A stretch of DNA of 64,000 nt from Paracoccus seriniphilus (GTDB lineage: Bacteria > Pseudomonadota > Alphaproteobacteria > Rhodobacterales > Rhodobacteraceae). Each line of letters opens with the position of its first letter. The stretch's first letter is position 1. The stretch lies in NCBI RefSeq assembly GCF_028553745.1, contig NZ_CP067129.1, positions 478,501-542,500 of the forward strand, in the 5' to 3' direction. This document shows, one piece after another, positions 18,363-28,657 of the stretch. The translations under genes were made by a program, and so were the position numbers. The notes beneath the pieces are model-generated. The model saw only the letters and a program-made list of their open reading frames with translations, ran no database searches and was not told the DNA's origin.

Positions 18363-19871
18363 TCAGTTTTCCCGGAAGGCGCGGTTGAAGTAATCAGCCA
18401 GAGGTTTGAGCAGATAGGCCAGCGGGCTGCGTTCACCGGTCTGGATATAGACCTCGACCGGCATCCCCGGAATCAGGATCAGGTCGCCCAGTTTTTCCAG
18501 CTGGTCGGGCGGTATCGTGACCTCGGCGCGGTAATAGGGGGTTCCGGTGGCCTCATCGGTCAGGGCATCTGCCGAGACCCGTGCCAGAGCGCCGTCGATC
18601 TCGGGCGTGGTACGCGATGAGAACGAGGAAAAGCGCAGCACCACGGGCTGCCCGATCCTGACCTCATCGACATTGATGGTGGCAAGGCGCGCGCCGATGA
18701 CCAAAGGTCGATCCTGGGGAACAAGATACATCAGCGGATCCGCCGAACGGATAACCGAACGGGGGGTTGTGACCTGCAGGTCATAGACGATTCCCGAGAC
18801 CGGAGCGCGAATGTCCAGCCGGTTTGTCTGCTCGATAAGGCTGCGACGGCGTTCGGCCAGTTCCAGCTCGCGATAGCCCAGATCGCGCAGCTCGGTTTCG
18901 GCTTGTTCGCGCCGTTGCGATCCCAGTTGCAGTCTCTGGATGTCCAGTTCGATCTGACGTGTTTCGGCGGCGGCCCGGCTGGCCTGCAATTCGCCCAACT
19001 GGCCGTCCAGCCGCACCGCTTCGCGTTGCAGCGCCAGAACGCGTGATGCCTGCGCCAACCCGCGTTCAAGCAGGGTTTCCTGATCCTCCAGTTCCTCGCC
19101 GATCAGCTCTCGCTGACGATGCAGCGCGTCGATCTGTGCATCGATCCCGTCCACCTGCGAGCTGACCTGTTCGGACTGCTTCTGCAGCTGTTCCAGTGAC
19201 TGGCGCAATGTGTCGCGTCGCGTCTGAAACAGGCTGAGCTGACCGTCGATCAGGGCCTGCAGATCGGGGTTGTCGGCTGCGGATTTCTGCAGTTCTTCGG
19301 GGAACTTCACTTCGGCCGAATCGCTGCGCTCGGCCTCGAGCCTACCGCGCCGGGCGAGTATTTCGAAATACTGACCTTCGACGATGGCCAGTTCCGTCGA
19401 CAGCAGGGTTCCGTCCAGCCTGATCAGCAGATCGCCGGCCTCGACGGATTCGCCCTCGGTCACGGCGATTTCCTCGACCACGCCACCATCGGGATGCTGA
19501 ACCACCTGCCGGCGCTGCTCGACCTCGACCTGTCCCTGGGCGATGACCGCGCCGGAGATACGGCTTTGCGAGGCCCATAGTCCGAATCCGCCCAGCAGGA
19601 CCAACACCGCGACCAGACCCAGCATCACCGAACCGCGCACCGGCCAGCGGTCGGCATCGGGCGGTGTGATGGGCTGGGGTGGCGGGGGCGGCGCAGGCGG
19701 GGCAACCCGGGTGCCACGACTCTGGGCGCGTCGCTGCAGGACCGATTGCGCGGCCTTGTCGGGATCGGTCGCGGCATCTGCTGCCTTGCCCGGACTGGCC
19801 GGCGTGGGTGACGGGGTGACCGGGTGTTGAGTATCGCGGGGCTGGCCGTCTTTGATGGGGTCCTGGGTCAT
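18363..19871 (-). CDS. HlyD-family membrane fusion protein of a type I secretion system
   Basis: A 502-residue adaptor that bridges the inner-membrane ABC exporter and an outer-membrane channel. It has a proline-rich cytoplasmic N-terminal tail (~75 residues, with a run of prolines), one membrane helix near residues 80-100, and a lipoyl-like half motif HPDGGVVEEIAVTEGESVEAGDLL. A long periplasmic coiled coil (residues ~150-330) follows, then the second lipoyl half APVSGIVYDLQV and a beta-barrel region. The start ATG at 19871 overlaps the upstream ABC gene's stop by four bases. No outer-membrane TolC-like gene or obvious substrate is adjacent. Confidence 0.9.
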   Translation of the reverse strand: MTQDPIKDGQPRDTQHPVTPSPTPASPGKAADAATDPDKAAQSVLQRRAQSRGTRVAPPAPPPPPQPITPPDADRWPVRGSVMLGLVAVLVLLGGFGLWASQSRISGAVIAQGQVEVEQRRQVVQHPDGGVVEEIAVTEGESVEAGDLLIRLDGTLLSTELAIVEGQYFEILARRGRLEAERSDSAEVKFPEELQKSAADNPDLQALIDGQLSLFQTRRDTLRQSLEQLQKQSEQVSSQVDGIDAQIDALHRQRELIGEELEDQETLLERGLAQASRVLALQREAVRLDGQLGELQASRAAAETRQIELDIQRLQLGSQRREQAETELRDLGYRELELAERRRSLIEQTNRLDIRAPVSGIVYDLQVTTPRSVIRSADPLMYLVPQDRPLVIGARLATINVDEVRIGQPVVLRFSSFSSRTTPEIDGALARVSADALTDEATGTPYYRAEVTIPPDQLEKLGDLILIPGMPVEVYIQTGERSPLAYLLKPLADYFNRAFREN

Positions 19872-21619
19872 GCTACGCCTCCGCTGCGGCCGGCCTCTTG
19901 CGCTTTCTTGATCTGGGCCGAGTTCTGCACCATTTCCTGCAGAACCTGATCGCGGGGTCCGAATGCGCGGCGCACACCCTGTTCCATGACCAGCAGCAAT
20001 TCGCATTCGTTGATGGCGGCGGGGCGGTGGGCCATGATGATGACTGCACCGCGCTGCGCCTTCACGCGGCGAATGGCGGCGTTCAGCGCCTCGGAACCCT
20101 GGTTGTCCAGATTCGAGTTGGGCTCATCCAGAACCAGCAGGAGCGGGTCTGGATAAAGCGCCCGTGCCAGCCCGATCCGCTGGATCTGTCCGCCGGACAA
20201 CCTGCCGGATGTCTGGCTGATCAGCGTGTCATAGCCCTTTGGAAGATCCAGAATCATCTGATGCGCGGCGGCCGCCCTTGCGGCGCGCACGACACGCTCG
20301 GGGTCGGGGTCAGGGGCGAGGCGGGCAATATTTTCGGCAATCGTGCCGTCAAACAGGGTGACCTGCTGAGGCAGATAGCCAATCAGTGAGCCCAGAACAT
20401 CCGGATCATATTGATCCAGCGTCGCGCCGCCCAGTCGGATTGACCCGGCTCCGACGGGCCATGCCCCGATCAATGCCCTGGCAAGAGTGGATTTCCCGGC
20501 ACCAGAAGGTCCGATCACGCCCATGGCCTGACCGGGGGCAACCGAAAAGCTGACGCCGCGCAGGGTGGCGATTCCCTGTCCCGGCGGGGCGACCGACAAT
20601 TGCCGGACATCCAGACGGGCCTCGGGGCGCGGCAGCGGGGTCTTGGCCGCCGGCGGCGGCTGTCGGGTCAGCAGGCGGGACAAACGTTCCCAGCCGTCCT
20701 GCGCTGCCTGCGCCAGCGCCCAGCCGCCGACCAGTTGCTCGACCGGAGCAAGAGCACGGCCCATCATGATCGAACTGGCAATCATCGCACCGGGCGTGAC
20801 CTCCTGACGTAGAACCAGCAGCGCACCGGTGGCCAGCATCGCGCTTTGAAGAAACAGGCGGAAGCTGCGCGAAAAGACTGTGAAGCTGGCCGAGGTATCG
20901 GCACCGCGCACGGCGTTTTCCTGGGCTTCGCCGCGCGCGCGCCTCCAGCGCGCAAAGGTCGCGCTGCGCATGCCCAGGGCTCCGATCACTTCGCCTTCGT
21001 CGCGATAGAGATCCGCCATTCGCTGCGCCTGGGCCGAGGCGAGGGCCGAATTCTGCAAGGGGCGTCGCGTCAGCAGGCGGTTGGCGATGGTCGAGACGAC
21101 TAGAACAAGGCCGCCAGCCGTTGCCACGGCTCCCAGCAATGGGTGGAACATGAAGACGGCAGCAAGGAACAGCGGAGCCCATGGCAGGTCGAACATGGCC
21201 AGCAGCACCGGAGAGCCGATAAAGCGCTGGACCGAATCCAGATCCCGCATGCCGCTGGCGGTCGCTGCGGATTCATCGCCGCTGATCGCCCCTTCGCGCA
21301 GGGCCGCGGTAAAGACGCGCCCCTCCATCCGGTCCTGAAAGCGTGCCGCGATGCGTTGTGTCACCCGGTTGCGCGCCAGATCGACCACGCCCATCATCAG
21401 GAACAGGAAGACCACCAGGACGAACAGGGCGGTCAGGGTTTCCACCGACCGCGATCCCAGTACCCGGTCATAGACCTGCAGCATGAACAGCGGTCCGGTC
21501 AGCATCAGCAGGTTCACGATTGCCGAAAACAGCCCGACGGCGATGAACAGATGCAGGCCCGCCGCACGGGCCCGCCGCAATTCCTTGTCGCCATCATTTG
21601 GAAGAGGCGCCTTGTTCAT
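19868..21619 (-). CDS. Type I secretion ABC transporter (PrtD-like permease/ATPase)
   Basis: A 583-residue half-transporter: membrane domain in residues ~20-310 with about six helices, nucleotide-binding domain in the last ~240 residues. The Walker A is GPSGAGKST, the ABC signature LSGGQIQR and Walker B LLLVLDEPNSNLD. There is no N-terminal C39 peptidase domain, so substrates would carry an uncleaved C-terminal signal, as with RTX and protease exporters of the PrtD type. It is translated just before the HlyD partner with overlapping ATGA. The 153-base gap to the divergent mlaA should hold both promoters. Confidence 0.9.
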   Translation of the reverse strand: MNKAPLPNDGDKELRRARAAGLHLFIAVGLFSAIVNLLMLTGPLFMLQVYDRVLGSRSVETLTALFVLVVFLFLMMGVVDLARNRVTQRIAARFQDRMEGRVFTAALREGAISGDESAATASGMRDLDSVQRFIGSPVLLAMFDLPWAPLFLAAVFMFHPLLGAVATAGGLVLVVSTIANRLLTRRPLQNSALASAQAQRMADLYRDEGEVIGALGMRSATFARWRRARGEAQENAVRGADTSASFTVFSRSFRLFLQSAMLATGALLVLRQEVTPGAMIASSIMMGRALAPVEQLVGGWALAQAAQDGWERLSRLLTRQPPPAAKTPLPRPEARLDVRQLSVAPPGQGIATLRGVSFSVAPGQAMGVIGPSGAGKSTLARALIGAWPVGAGSIRLGGATLDQYDPDVLGSLIGYLPQQVTLFDGTIAENIARLAPDPDPERVVRAARAAAAHQMILDLPKGYDTLISQTSGRLSGGQIQRIGLARALYPDPLLLVLDEPNSNLDNQGSEALNAAIRRVKAQRGAVIIMAHRPAAINECELLLVMEQGVRRAFGPRDQVLQEMVQNSAQIKKAQEAGRSGGVA

Positions 21620-21772
21620 GACAGTGCTGCTTTCATTCTGAATCCCGTTCCTGCGCTATGCGGCCACTGGGCTTGCCGCATCATCTTCGGACCATTATTC
21701 CCATGTTACGTGCCAACTGTCAGCACTTGCGAGGCTCATCTTCGAAATACTCCGAAAAGGTTAGGAATTTCC

Positions 21773-22579
21773 TTGCGCCATATTTCTCTGTTTGCGGTAC
21801 CTGTGTTCCTGTCATGCGCGTTGTGGATGAGTGGCTGCGCGAAACAGCCCCGGATGCAGGATGGAATCCTGATCAACGACCCCTATGAGGCGGAAAACCG
21901 GCGGACCCATGACTTCAACAAATCGCTGGCCGCAAGGCTGAGCGGATCGGACAAGCACGCAAATTCGGATGCGGAAACTGCGCCGAAGGGCGGGCAGATG
22001 CAGCCAGCGGATCTGGTGATCAACATGGGTGCCAATCTGTCCTTGCCCGGCAAGGTCGTGAACAACCTGCTGCAAGGTCGTCCCGCCCCGGCCGCCAGAA
22101 ACCTGTCCCGCTTCATCGTGAACACTACCATCGGGATCGCGGGGATGTTCGATCCGGCGGGGCGCAAGCTGGGCCTGAATGAGACAGACACCGATTTCGG
22201 GGAAACCCTGGCGGTCTGGGGCGTTCCCGAAGGCGCCTATCTGGAACTGCCCGTGCTGGGGCCATCCACCCAGCGTGACAGCGCGGGCAAGGTGATCGAC
22301 CTTGTGCTGGATCCTCTGGTCCATATTCTGACGGGACCGCAGATCGCGGCTGAATATGCCTTGCGGATCGGTGCGAAAGTCGGGGATCGGGCACGTTTCA
22401 GCGATTCAATGGATAGCGTCCTGCAGCAGAGTGCGGATAGCTATGCCCAGACGCGGCTGATCTATCTGATGCACCGCCGTCACGATGTCGGAGAAAAGGG
22501 AGCCGAGTTTGACCCATATGACGACCTCTATGCCGAGCCGGAGCAAGACGCCGGATTCATTGATCCCTATGCGGATTGA
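21773..22579 (+). CDS. mlaA: MlaA-family (VacJ) lipoprotein of phospholipid transport
   Basis: MlaA sits in the outer membrane and removes misplaced phospholipids from the outer leaflet, handing them to periplasmic MlaC. No ATG fits: a TTG at 21773, preceded by AGGA at a spacing of six, gives MRHISLFAVPVFLSCALW followed by a lipobox-like MSGC (Cys22). Without this start the protein would lack its lipid anchor. The body holds NDPYEAENRRTHDFNK, the NLLQGRPAPAARNLSRF helix, and DTDFGETLAVWGVPEGAYLELPVLGPS, all typical of the family. The 268-residue product overlaps mlaC by 11 bases. Confidence 0.88.
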   Translation: MRHISLFAVPVFLSCALWMSGCAKQPRMQDGILINDPYEAENRRTHDFNKSLAARLSGSDKHANSDAETAPKGGQMQPADLVINMGANLSLPGKVVNNLLQGRPAPAARNLSRFIVNTTIGIAGMFDPAGRKLGLNETDTDFGETLAVWGVPEGAYLELPVLGPSTQRDSAGKVIDLVLDPLVHILTGPQIAAEYALRIGAKVGDRARFSDSMDSVLQQSADSYAQTRLIYLMHRRHDVGEKGAEFDPYDDLYAEPEQDAGFIDPYAD

Positions 22580-23162
22580 CCGGCGTCACATGCTGCTCCT
22601 GACCGGGGCGGCCGTGGCCCTGGGCGCACGGCCTGCAGCGGCAATGACCGCGGATTCGGCGCGCAGCCTGATTCAGAATGCCGTTGATGACGTCTTTGCG
22701 ATCATCAATTCGGGCCAGCCTCCGGCGCAGATGTATCAGCATTTCGAAAGGGTCTTTGCCCGCTATGCGGATGTGAACATCATAGCCCGCAGCGTTCTGG
22801 GCCCGGCTGCCCGTCAGGTCAGCGCCGCGCAGTTCGCGTCGTATAAGGCCGCCTTTCAGGGGTATATCGGGCGAAAATACGGCAAGCGCTTCCGTGAATT
22901 CATTGGCTCGCAGATCAAGGTCGAAGGCGCGCGCCCGTTGAAAAGCTATTACGCCGTGGACGCCGTGGCCTATCTGAACGGGCGCGCGCCGATGGCGATC
23001 GAATGGCATGTCTCGGACAAATCGGGACAGGTGCTGTTCTTCAACCTGATCATCGAGGGCGTGAACATGCTGGCCAGCGAGCGCGCGGAAATGGCTGCGA
23101 TGCTGGCCCGGCGCAAGGGGGATGTCGCAGCCCTGACCGAAGAACTGAAAAGGGCCGGCTAG
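22569..23162 (+). CDS. mlaC: MlaC-family periplasmic phospholipid-binding protein
   Basis: MlaC is a soluble periplasmic carrier that shuttles phospholipid between outer-membrane MlaA and the inner-membrane MlaFEDB complex. The N-terminus MRIDRRHMLLLTGAAVALGA has a twin arginine followed by a hydrophobic core ending in ARPAAA, so export may be by the Tat route. The body shows family features: RVFARYADVNIIARSVLGPAARQ, the FQGYIGRKYGKRF helix, and the C-terminal VLFFNLIIEGVNML strand. The ATG at 22569 lies inside the last codons of mlaA and has no strong ribosome site, which implies coupled translation. mlaFEDB genes are not in this window. Confidence 0.87.
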   Translation: MRIDRRHMLLLTGAAVALGARPAAAMTADSARSLIQNAVDDVFAIINSGQPPAQMYQHFERVFARYADVNIIARSVLGPAARQVSAAQFASYKAAFQGYIGRKYGKRFREFIGSQIKVEGARPLKSYYAVDAVAYLNGRAPMAIEWHVSDKSGQVLFFNLIIEGVNMLASERAEMAAMLARRKGDVAALTEELKRAG

Positions 23163-23170
23163 GCCGGCCC
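23148..23170 (-). terminator. Intrinsic terminator for the penicillin-binding protein gene
   Basis: A 7-bp G+C stem (GGGCCGG/CCGGCCC, loop of 5) overlaps the mlaC stop. On the minus strand it is followed by TTTTCAG, so it fits the end of the convergent minus-strand PBP gene; on the plus strand the tail is not T-rich. Confidence 0.6.
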
Positions 23171-23202
23171 CTGTCATTTCTGTCGATGTGGCGGGCGGCG
23201 TT

Positions 23203-25488
23203 TCAGTTGCCGCCCAGAATTCCGTTCAATGCCCGGCTCAGGGCATCATCCGAACTGGCGCCATTGCTGTTGCCCGGTGTCTGCGGGGCCTGACCCTGGA
23301 TCTCGGTCGGTGCGGTGATGACGCGCCCGCCCTGTTGCTGATTCTGCACGCCATTCATCACTCCGGCCAGTGCGGCGGCAAGCGGATCGTCGGCCGATCC
23401 GGAGGTTACCACCTGCGGCGTGCCATCGCCGCTGGACAGGATGATGCCGCTGCCATCGGGTGACACCGTGGACAATGGCAGGACCGGCAATCCTTCGTGA
23501 ATTTCGGTCATGACTGCCTTCCAGATCTCGGCAGGCAGACCCCCGCCGGTCACGCCGGTCAGCGGGGTGTTGTCATCATAGCCCATCCAGACGCCGACAA
23601 CATATTGTTCGGTGAAGCCCACGAACCATGCGTCGCGATAGCTGCTGGTCGTGCCGGTCTTGCCCGCGGCCGGACGGTCGCTCAACTGTGCGCGGCGCCC
23701 GGTCCCGCTGCTGATGACCTGCTGCATCATGTAGATCAGCTGGCCTGCGGCCCGCTGGCTGATGACGCGCTCGCCCAGGCCGCCCATCTGCCCCATGAGA
23801 GGCTGATCGTCGCCCTTGATCTTCAATTCGACAAGGCCATAGGGCGCGACCGATGTGCCGCCATTGCGGATCCCGGCATAGGCGCCGGTCAGCTCCAGCA
23901 GGGTGGCCTCGGAGGCACCCAGCCCCAGCGACGGGCTGGTGGTCAGATTGCTGACGATCCCGAAATCATGGGCAATGCGGCGAACCGCATCGCGGCCCAC
24001 GGCCTCTTGCAGGCGGATCGTGGCGGTGTTCAGCGAACGCTTCAGGGCTTCCGTCAGCGTGACGGGACCATAGAAGCGGCGGCTGTAGTTCTGCGGTGAC
24101 CAGGGCTTGCTGCCGGGAATGCGGATCGTCAGCGGTCCGTCCTGCACGATGTCATTGGGCTGATATCCGGCTTCCAGCGCGGCGGCATAGACGAATGGCT
24201 TGAAGCTGGACCCGGTTTGCCGTTTGGCCTGCACCGCGCGGTTGAAGGCACCATTCACCGTCGTGTCCCGTCCGCCGATCATGGCGCGCACGGCACCATC
24301 GGCGGACATGACGACGACGGCGGCCTGCGCCTTGCTGCCTTCCTTCACCTTTTCGGCAAAGATGTTCTTCATGGCGCGTTCGGCCGCGCGCTGGATGCGT
24401 TGATCGAAGGTGGTCTTGATCGTCACATCCTCGGTGGTTTCGCTGGTCAGGAAGCCGGGGCCGGTTTCCATGACCCAATCCGCGAAATACCCCCCCGCGC
24501 GGGCCGAGGCTGCCTTGGACAGAACCGCGGGATGCGCCTTGGCCGTCTGATATTCCTCATCGTCCAGATAATGCTGTTCATGCATCAGATCCAGAATGAC
24601 ACTGGCCCGGTTCTGGCTGCGCTGCAGATTCGCCGTCGGTGCGAAATAGCTTGGCGCTTTCAGCAAACCAGCCAGCATCGCGGCCTCGGCCGGGGTCACA
24701 TCGGTGGCAGGCTTGTTGAAATAGCGCTGGCTGGCGGCCTCGAAGCCACGGGCACCGGCCCCCAGATAGGACCGGTTCATGTAGATGTTGAGAATATCGT
24801 CCTTGGAATATTTGGCCTCCAGCGCGAAGGCGAAGGGAACCTCTTTCACCTTGCGCCAGATGCTGCCGACCCGGCAATCGGCCTCGAACTCGGCCTCATT
24901 CTTCCAGCGGATCGGGTCAAAGGTGTCACCCAGGCACAGCAGCTTGGCAACCTGCTGGGTGATGGTCGAACCGCCATTGCCTTCCAGCGGGCCACGACCT
25001 TCGGCGAGGTTGATCTTGATGGCCCCGGCAATGCCGCGCGGGCTGACGCCGAAATGGCGATAGAAGCGGCGGTCCTCGGTGGCGATCACCGCTTCGCGCA
25101 AGACCGGCGCGATCTTGTCGCTGGTGACGGTCCCAAAGGTTTCCCCCCGCCATGCGAAAACGCGCCCGTCGCGATCCAGCATCGTGACCGAGCCGCGTGC
25201 GCGTGCGTCAAACAGCTCTTCGGGTTCTGGCAGGCCGCTGTAATAATAGGCCGTGGCTGCCGCGATGATCAGGGTGAAGACCATGCCCAGCCGCCAGAAC
25301 GATCCCCAGATCACCCGCCAGATCAGCGAGACCGTGCCGGTGATCGTGCGTATGACGACATTCCCGCGCCGTGCCTTGCGTGTCTTGTGCCGTTTGACCC
25401 CGGGCTTCGGGTTCGGTTTGGGTTTGTTGCGTTTTTCGGCAACGGGGCTGCGGCCCGTGCGCTTCGGGGTGCCGGTGGGTCGTTTCAT
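23203..25488 (-). CDS. Class A penicillin-binding protein (PBP1A-type transglycosylase/transpeptidase)
   Basis: A 761-residue bifunctional peptidoglycan synthase. A basic cytoplasmic tail of ~55 residues precedes one membrane helix (residues ~57-78). The GT51 glycosyltransferase domain follows with the catalytic EDRRFYRHFGV motif and EGNGGSTITQQVAKLL. The transpeptidase domain contains TGSSFKPFVYAAALEAG (SxxK serine), SLNTA (SxN) and GKTGTTSSYRDAWFVGF (KTG box), so both activities should be intact. The C-terminal ~90 residues after the last conserved segment are low in structure and Gln/Gly/Ser-rich. It stands alone on the minus strand, divergent from amt. Confidence 0.9.
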   Translation of the reverse strand: MKRPTGTPKRTGRSPVAEKRNKPKPNPKPGVKRHKTRKARRGNVVIRTITGTVSLIWRVIWGSFWRLGMVFTLIIAAATAYYYSGLPEPEELFDARARGSVTMLDRDGRVFAWRGETFGTVTSDKIAPVLREAVIATEDRRFYRHFGVSPRGIAGAIKINLAEGRGPLEGNGGSTITQQVAKLLCLGDTFDPIRWKNEAEFEADCRVGSIWRKVKEVPFAFALEAKYSKDDILNIYMNRSYLGAGARGFEAASQRYFNKPATDVTPAEAAMLAGLLKAPSYFAPTANLQRSQNRASVILDLMHEQHYLDDEEYQTAKAHPAVLSKAASARAGGYFADWVMETGPGFLTSETTEDVTIKTTFDQRIQRAAERAMKNIFAEKVKEGSKAQAAVVVMSADGAVRAMIGGRDTTVNGAFNRAVQAKRQTGSSFKPFVYAAALEAGYQPNDIVQDGPLTIRIPGSKPWSPQNYSRRFYGPVTLTEALKRSLNTATIRLQEAVGRDAVRRIAHDFGIVSNLTTSPSLGLGASEATLLELTGAYAGIRNGGTSVAPYGLVELKIKGDDQPLMGQMGGLGERVISQRAAGQLIYMMQQVISSGTGRRAQLSDRPAAGKTGTTSSYRDAWFVGFTEQYVVGVWMGYDDNTPLTGVTGGGLPAEIWKAVMTEIHEGLPVLPLSTVSPDGSGIILSSGDGTPQVVTSGSADDPLAAALAGVMNGVQNQQQGGRVITAPTEIQGQAPQTPGNSNGASSDDALSRALNGILGGN

Positions 25489-25860
25489 TCCAAGGATGCC
25501 TGCGTCTCTGCCGGGCCGGTTTTACTGGCCAATTTGGCGGTCACCATACAGGAAGAATCAGGTCGTGGGAATTGGGCTGACCAATCCGTGATCCGCCATA
25601 GGCGGTGTTACGTATATGGCTGGCGCGGTCGAGTGATTGCCCAAGCGACGGGCGACATGCCTTGAAATGAGTCTGTGACCGATGCGACTCTGCCTTCCAT
25701 CTTCGCATATCGGCCCGATTCAGGTCAAAAAACAGGCAAAATCGGTTTCCGCAGTGCGGCGCGGCACCCCCGACTTGTGCAGATAAGGTCGAACTGTGGA
25801 TCAAGGCCTTAGTTGCGGCCCAGCTCGCGGTCGCCTTTAGCAGAAGACAGGCGAGGACTG
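25489..25860. other. 372-base intergenic region between the PBP gene and amt
   Basis: Both flanking genes are transcribed away from this stretch, so it should carry both promoters. I looked for a sigma-54 element (GG-N10-GC), since ammonium channels are often NtrC-controlled. The nearest match, CGGCAC...TTGTGC around 25764-25781, has the wrong spacing. No coding frame with a ribosome site, no tRNA and no strong hairpin is evident. Confidence 0.5.
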
Positions 25861-27204
<1,344 letters not shown>

Positions 27205-27232
27205 CCGGATCACGGGTCTCTTCCCGGAGAGG

Positions 27233-27258
27233 GCGGGCCGCGCAAGCGGCCCGCTTTT
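27233..27258 (+). terminator. Intrinsic terminator after amt
   Basis: A 9-bp perfect stem (GCGGGCCGC/GCGGCCCGC) with a GCAA tetraloop is followed by TTTT, 28 bases after the amt stop. Confidence 0.9.
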
Positions 27259-27304
27259 CGTTGCAAGGGTCGTCGTGCCTGTCAGGCCCAGTTGGTCCCG
27301 ACAG

Positions 27305-27345
27305 AAAACCCAAAGGCCGCCTGCGTTCTCGCGACAGGCGGCCTT
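27305..27345 (-). terminator. Intrinsic terminator for the polyprenyl synthase gene
   Basis: An 11-bp perfect stem (27313-27323 with 27335-27345, arms AAGGCCGCCTG and CAGGCGGCCTT) lies just past the minus-strand stop. On the minus strand the tail reads GGGTTTTCTG. Together with the amt terminator it separates the two convergent genes. Confidence 0.8.
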
Positions 27346-27370
27346 CGGATTCGATGGTGGATTGTTTTAT

Positions 27371-28372
27371 CTACGCGACGCGGCTGACGACGAAATCGGC
27401 CAGATCCATCAACATGGCGCGGATCGGGTGATCGGGCAGGGCAGTCAACGCGGTTTTCGCGCGCCCGGCCCAGTCCAGCGCATCGCGTCGCGCGGCCTCC
27501 ATGGCGCCATGGTCTGCCATCAGCCTCAGGGCTTGCTCCAGGTCGCCATCGCGCTGATCGCCGTGTTCAATGGTGCGTACCCAGAATGCGCGCTCTTCGG
27601 CATCGGCGGCGGCAATCGCCTTGATGACCGGCAGGGTCAGCTTGCGTTCGCGGAAGTCGTCGCCGACATTCTTGCCAATGGTCTGGGTCACGCCGCCATA
27701 GTCCAGCAGGTCGTCCACGATCTGGAAGGCAATTCCCAGCGCATCGCCATAATCGAACAAGGCCTTGACCTGTTCGGGCGATCCCGCTGCCACAACACCA
27801 CCGACCTCGGTCGCTGCCGAGAACAGTGCCGCTGTCTTGCCGCGTACGATCTGCAGGTAGACATCCTCATCGGTCTGCAGATCCTGCGCCGCTGTCAGCT
27901 GCAACACTTCGCCTTCGGCAATTGTCGCGCTGGCATTGGCCAGGATTTCCAATGCCCGCATATTGTCGGGCTCGACCATCAGCTGGAAGCTGCGGGCAAA
28001 GAGATAATCCCCGACCAGGACCGAGGATTTGTTGTCCCAGAGCAGATTGGCCGTGGGCCGCCCGCGTCGCTGGCTGCTTTCATCCACGACATCGTCATGC
28101 AGCAGCGTGGCGGTGTGGATGAATTCCACCGAGGCGGCGAAATGGATGTGATAGGGGCCGTCATAGCCAAGCAGCTTGGCCGCCGCCAGAGTCAGCATGG
28201 GACGCAGGCGCTTGCCGCCCGCCTCGATCAGATGGGCCGTCACCTCGGGGATCCGCGGCGCATGCCGACTGGACATGCGTTCGCGGATCAGCCTGTTCAC
28301 CGCCTCCATTTCAGGAGCCAGTGCCGCCGACAGATGATCAAGCGGCTTCTGGACGTTTTCGTTCACACCCAT
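27371..28372 (-). CDS. Polyprenyl diphosphate synthase (ubiquinone side chain; probably decaprenyl)
   Basis: A trans-prenyltransferase of 333 residues that extends farnesyl or geranyl diphosphate with IPP to make the long side chain of ubiquinone. The first aspartate-rich motif is LLHDDVVDESSQRRGRPT and the second QIVDDLLDYGG; GGKRLRPML binds IPP. The residues just before the first motif are small (SVEFIHTATLL), which fits a long-chain synthase. Paracoccus makes ubiquinone-10, so decaprenyl is likely, but chain length cannot be read from sequence. ATG 28372 has AAGGTG upstream. It is divergent from a DUF2007-like gene. Confidence 0.9.
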   Translation of the reverse strand: MGVNENVQKPLDHLSAALAPEMEAVNRLIRERMSSRHAPRIPEVTAHLIEAGGKRLRPMLTLAAAKLLGYDGPYHIHFAASVEFIHTATLLHDDVVDESSQRRGRPTANLLWDNKSSVLVGDYLFARSFQLMVEPDNMRALEILANASATIAEGEVLQLTAAQDLQTDEDVYLQIVRGKTAALFSAATEVGGVVAAGSPEQVKALFDYGDALGIAFQIVDDLLDYGGVTQTIGKNVGDDFRERKLTLPVIKAIAAADAEERAFWVRTIEHGDQRDGDLEQALRLMADHGAMEAARRDALDWAGRAKTALTALPDHPIRAMLMDLADFVVSRVA

Positions 28373-28447
28373 GTCCACACCTTGCGTTTGCGACAAACCC
28401 TTGCCACGCCATCGACAATTTCGCAACCGCCCCTTACGTTTTTGACG

Positions 28448-28657
28448 ATGAAAGAGCTATTGCGCAGCACCGATCCCGTCCGGCTTTCCCGCGTTCTTGA
28501 CCTGTTGCAGGCCGAGGGGATCGTCGCATTTGAAATGGACCAGCATATGAGCGTTCTGGAAGGTTCGATCGGCATATTGCCTCGCAGGGTGATGGTGGCC
28601 GATCGCGACGAGTTCATGGCACGCGCGGTGCTGCGGGATGCCGGGCTGGATGACTGA
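28448..28657 (+). CDS. DUF2007-like small protein
   Basis: A 69-residue protein starting MKELLRSTDPVRLSRVLDLL, with GIVAFEMDQHMSVLEGSIGILPRRVMV in the middle. This resembles DUF2007, a small alpha/beta domain related to signal-transducing PII-like folds whose function is not known. Acidic and soluble, with no signal peptide. The ATG at 28448 lies 75 bases from the divergent polyprenyl synthase start. Its stop overlaps the next gene's start by eight bases (ATGACTGA), so the two are probably made together. Confidence 0.75.
   Translation: MKELLRSTDPVRLSRVLDLLQAEGIVAFEMDQHMSVLEGSIGILPRRVMVADRDEFMARAVLRDAGLDD

Noticed and set aside
25750..25790. Possible sigma-54 promoter before amt
   Set aside because: The GG and GC elements are separated by about 16 bases instead of the required 12 start-to-start, so it does not fit.
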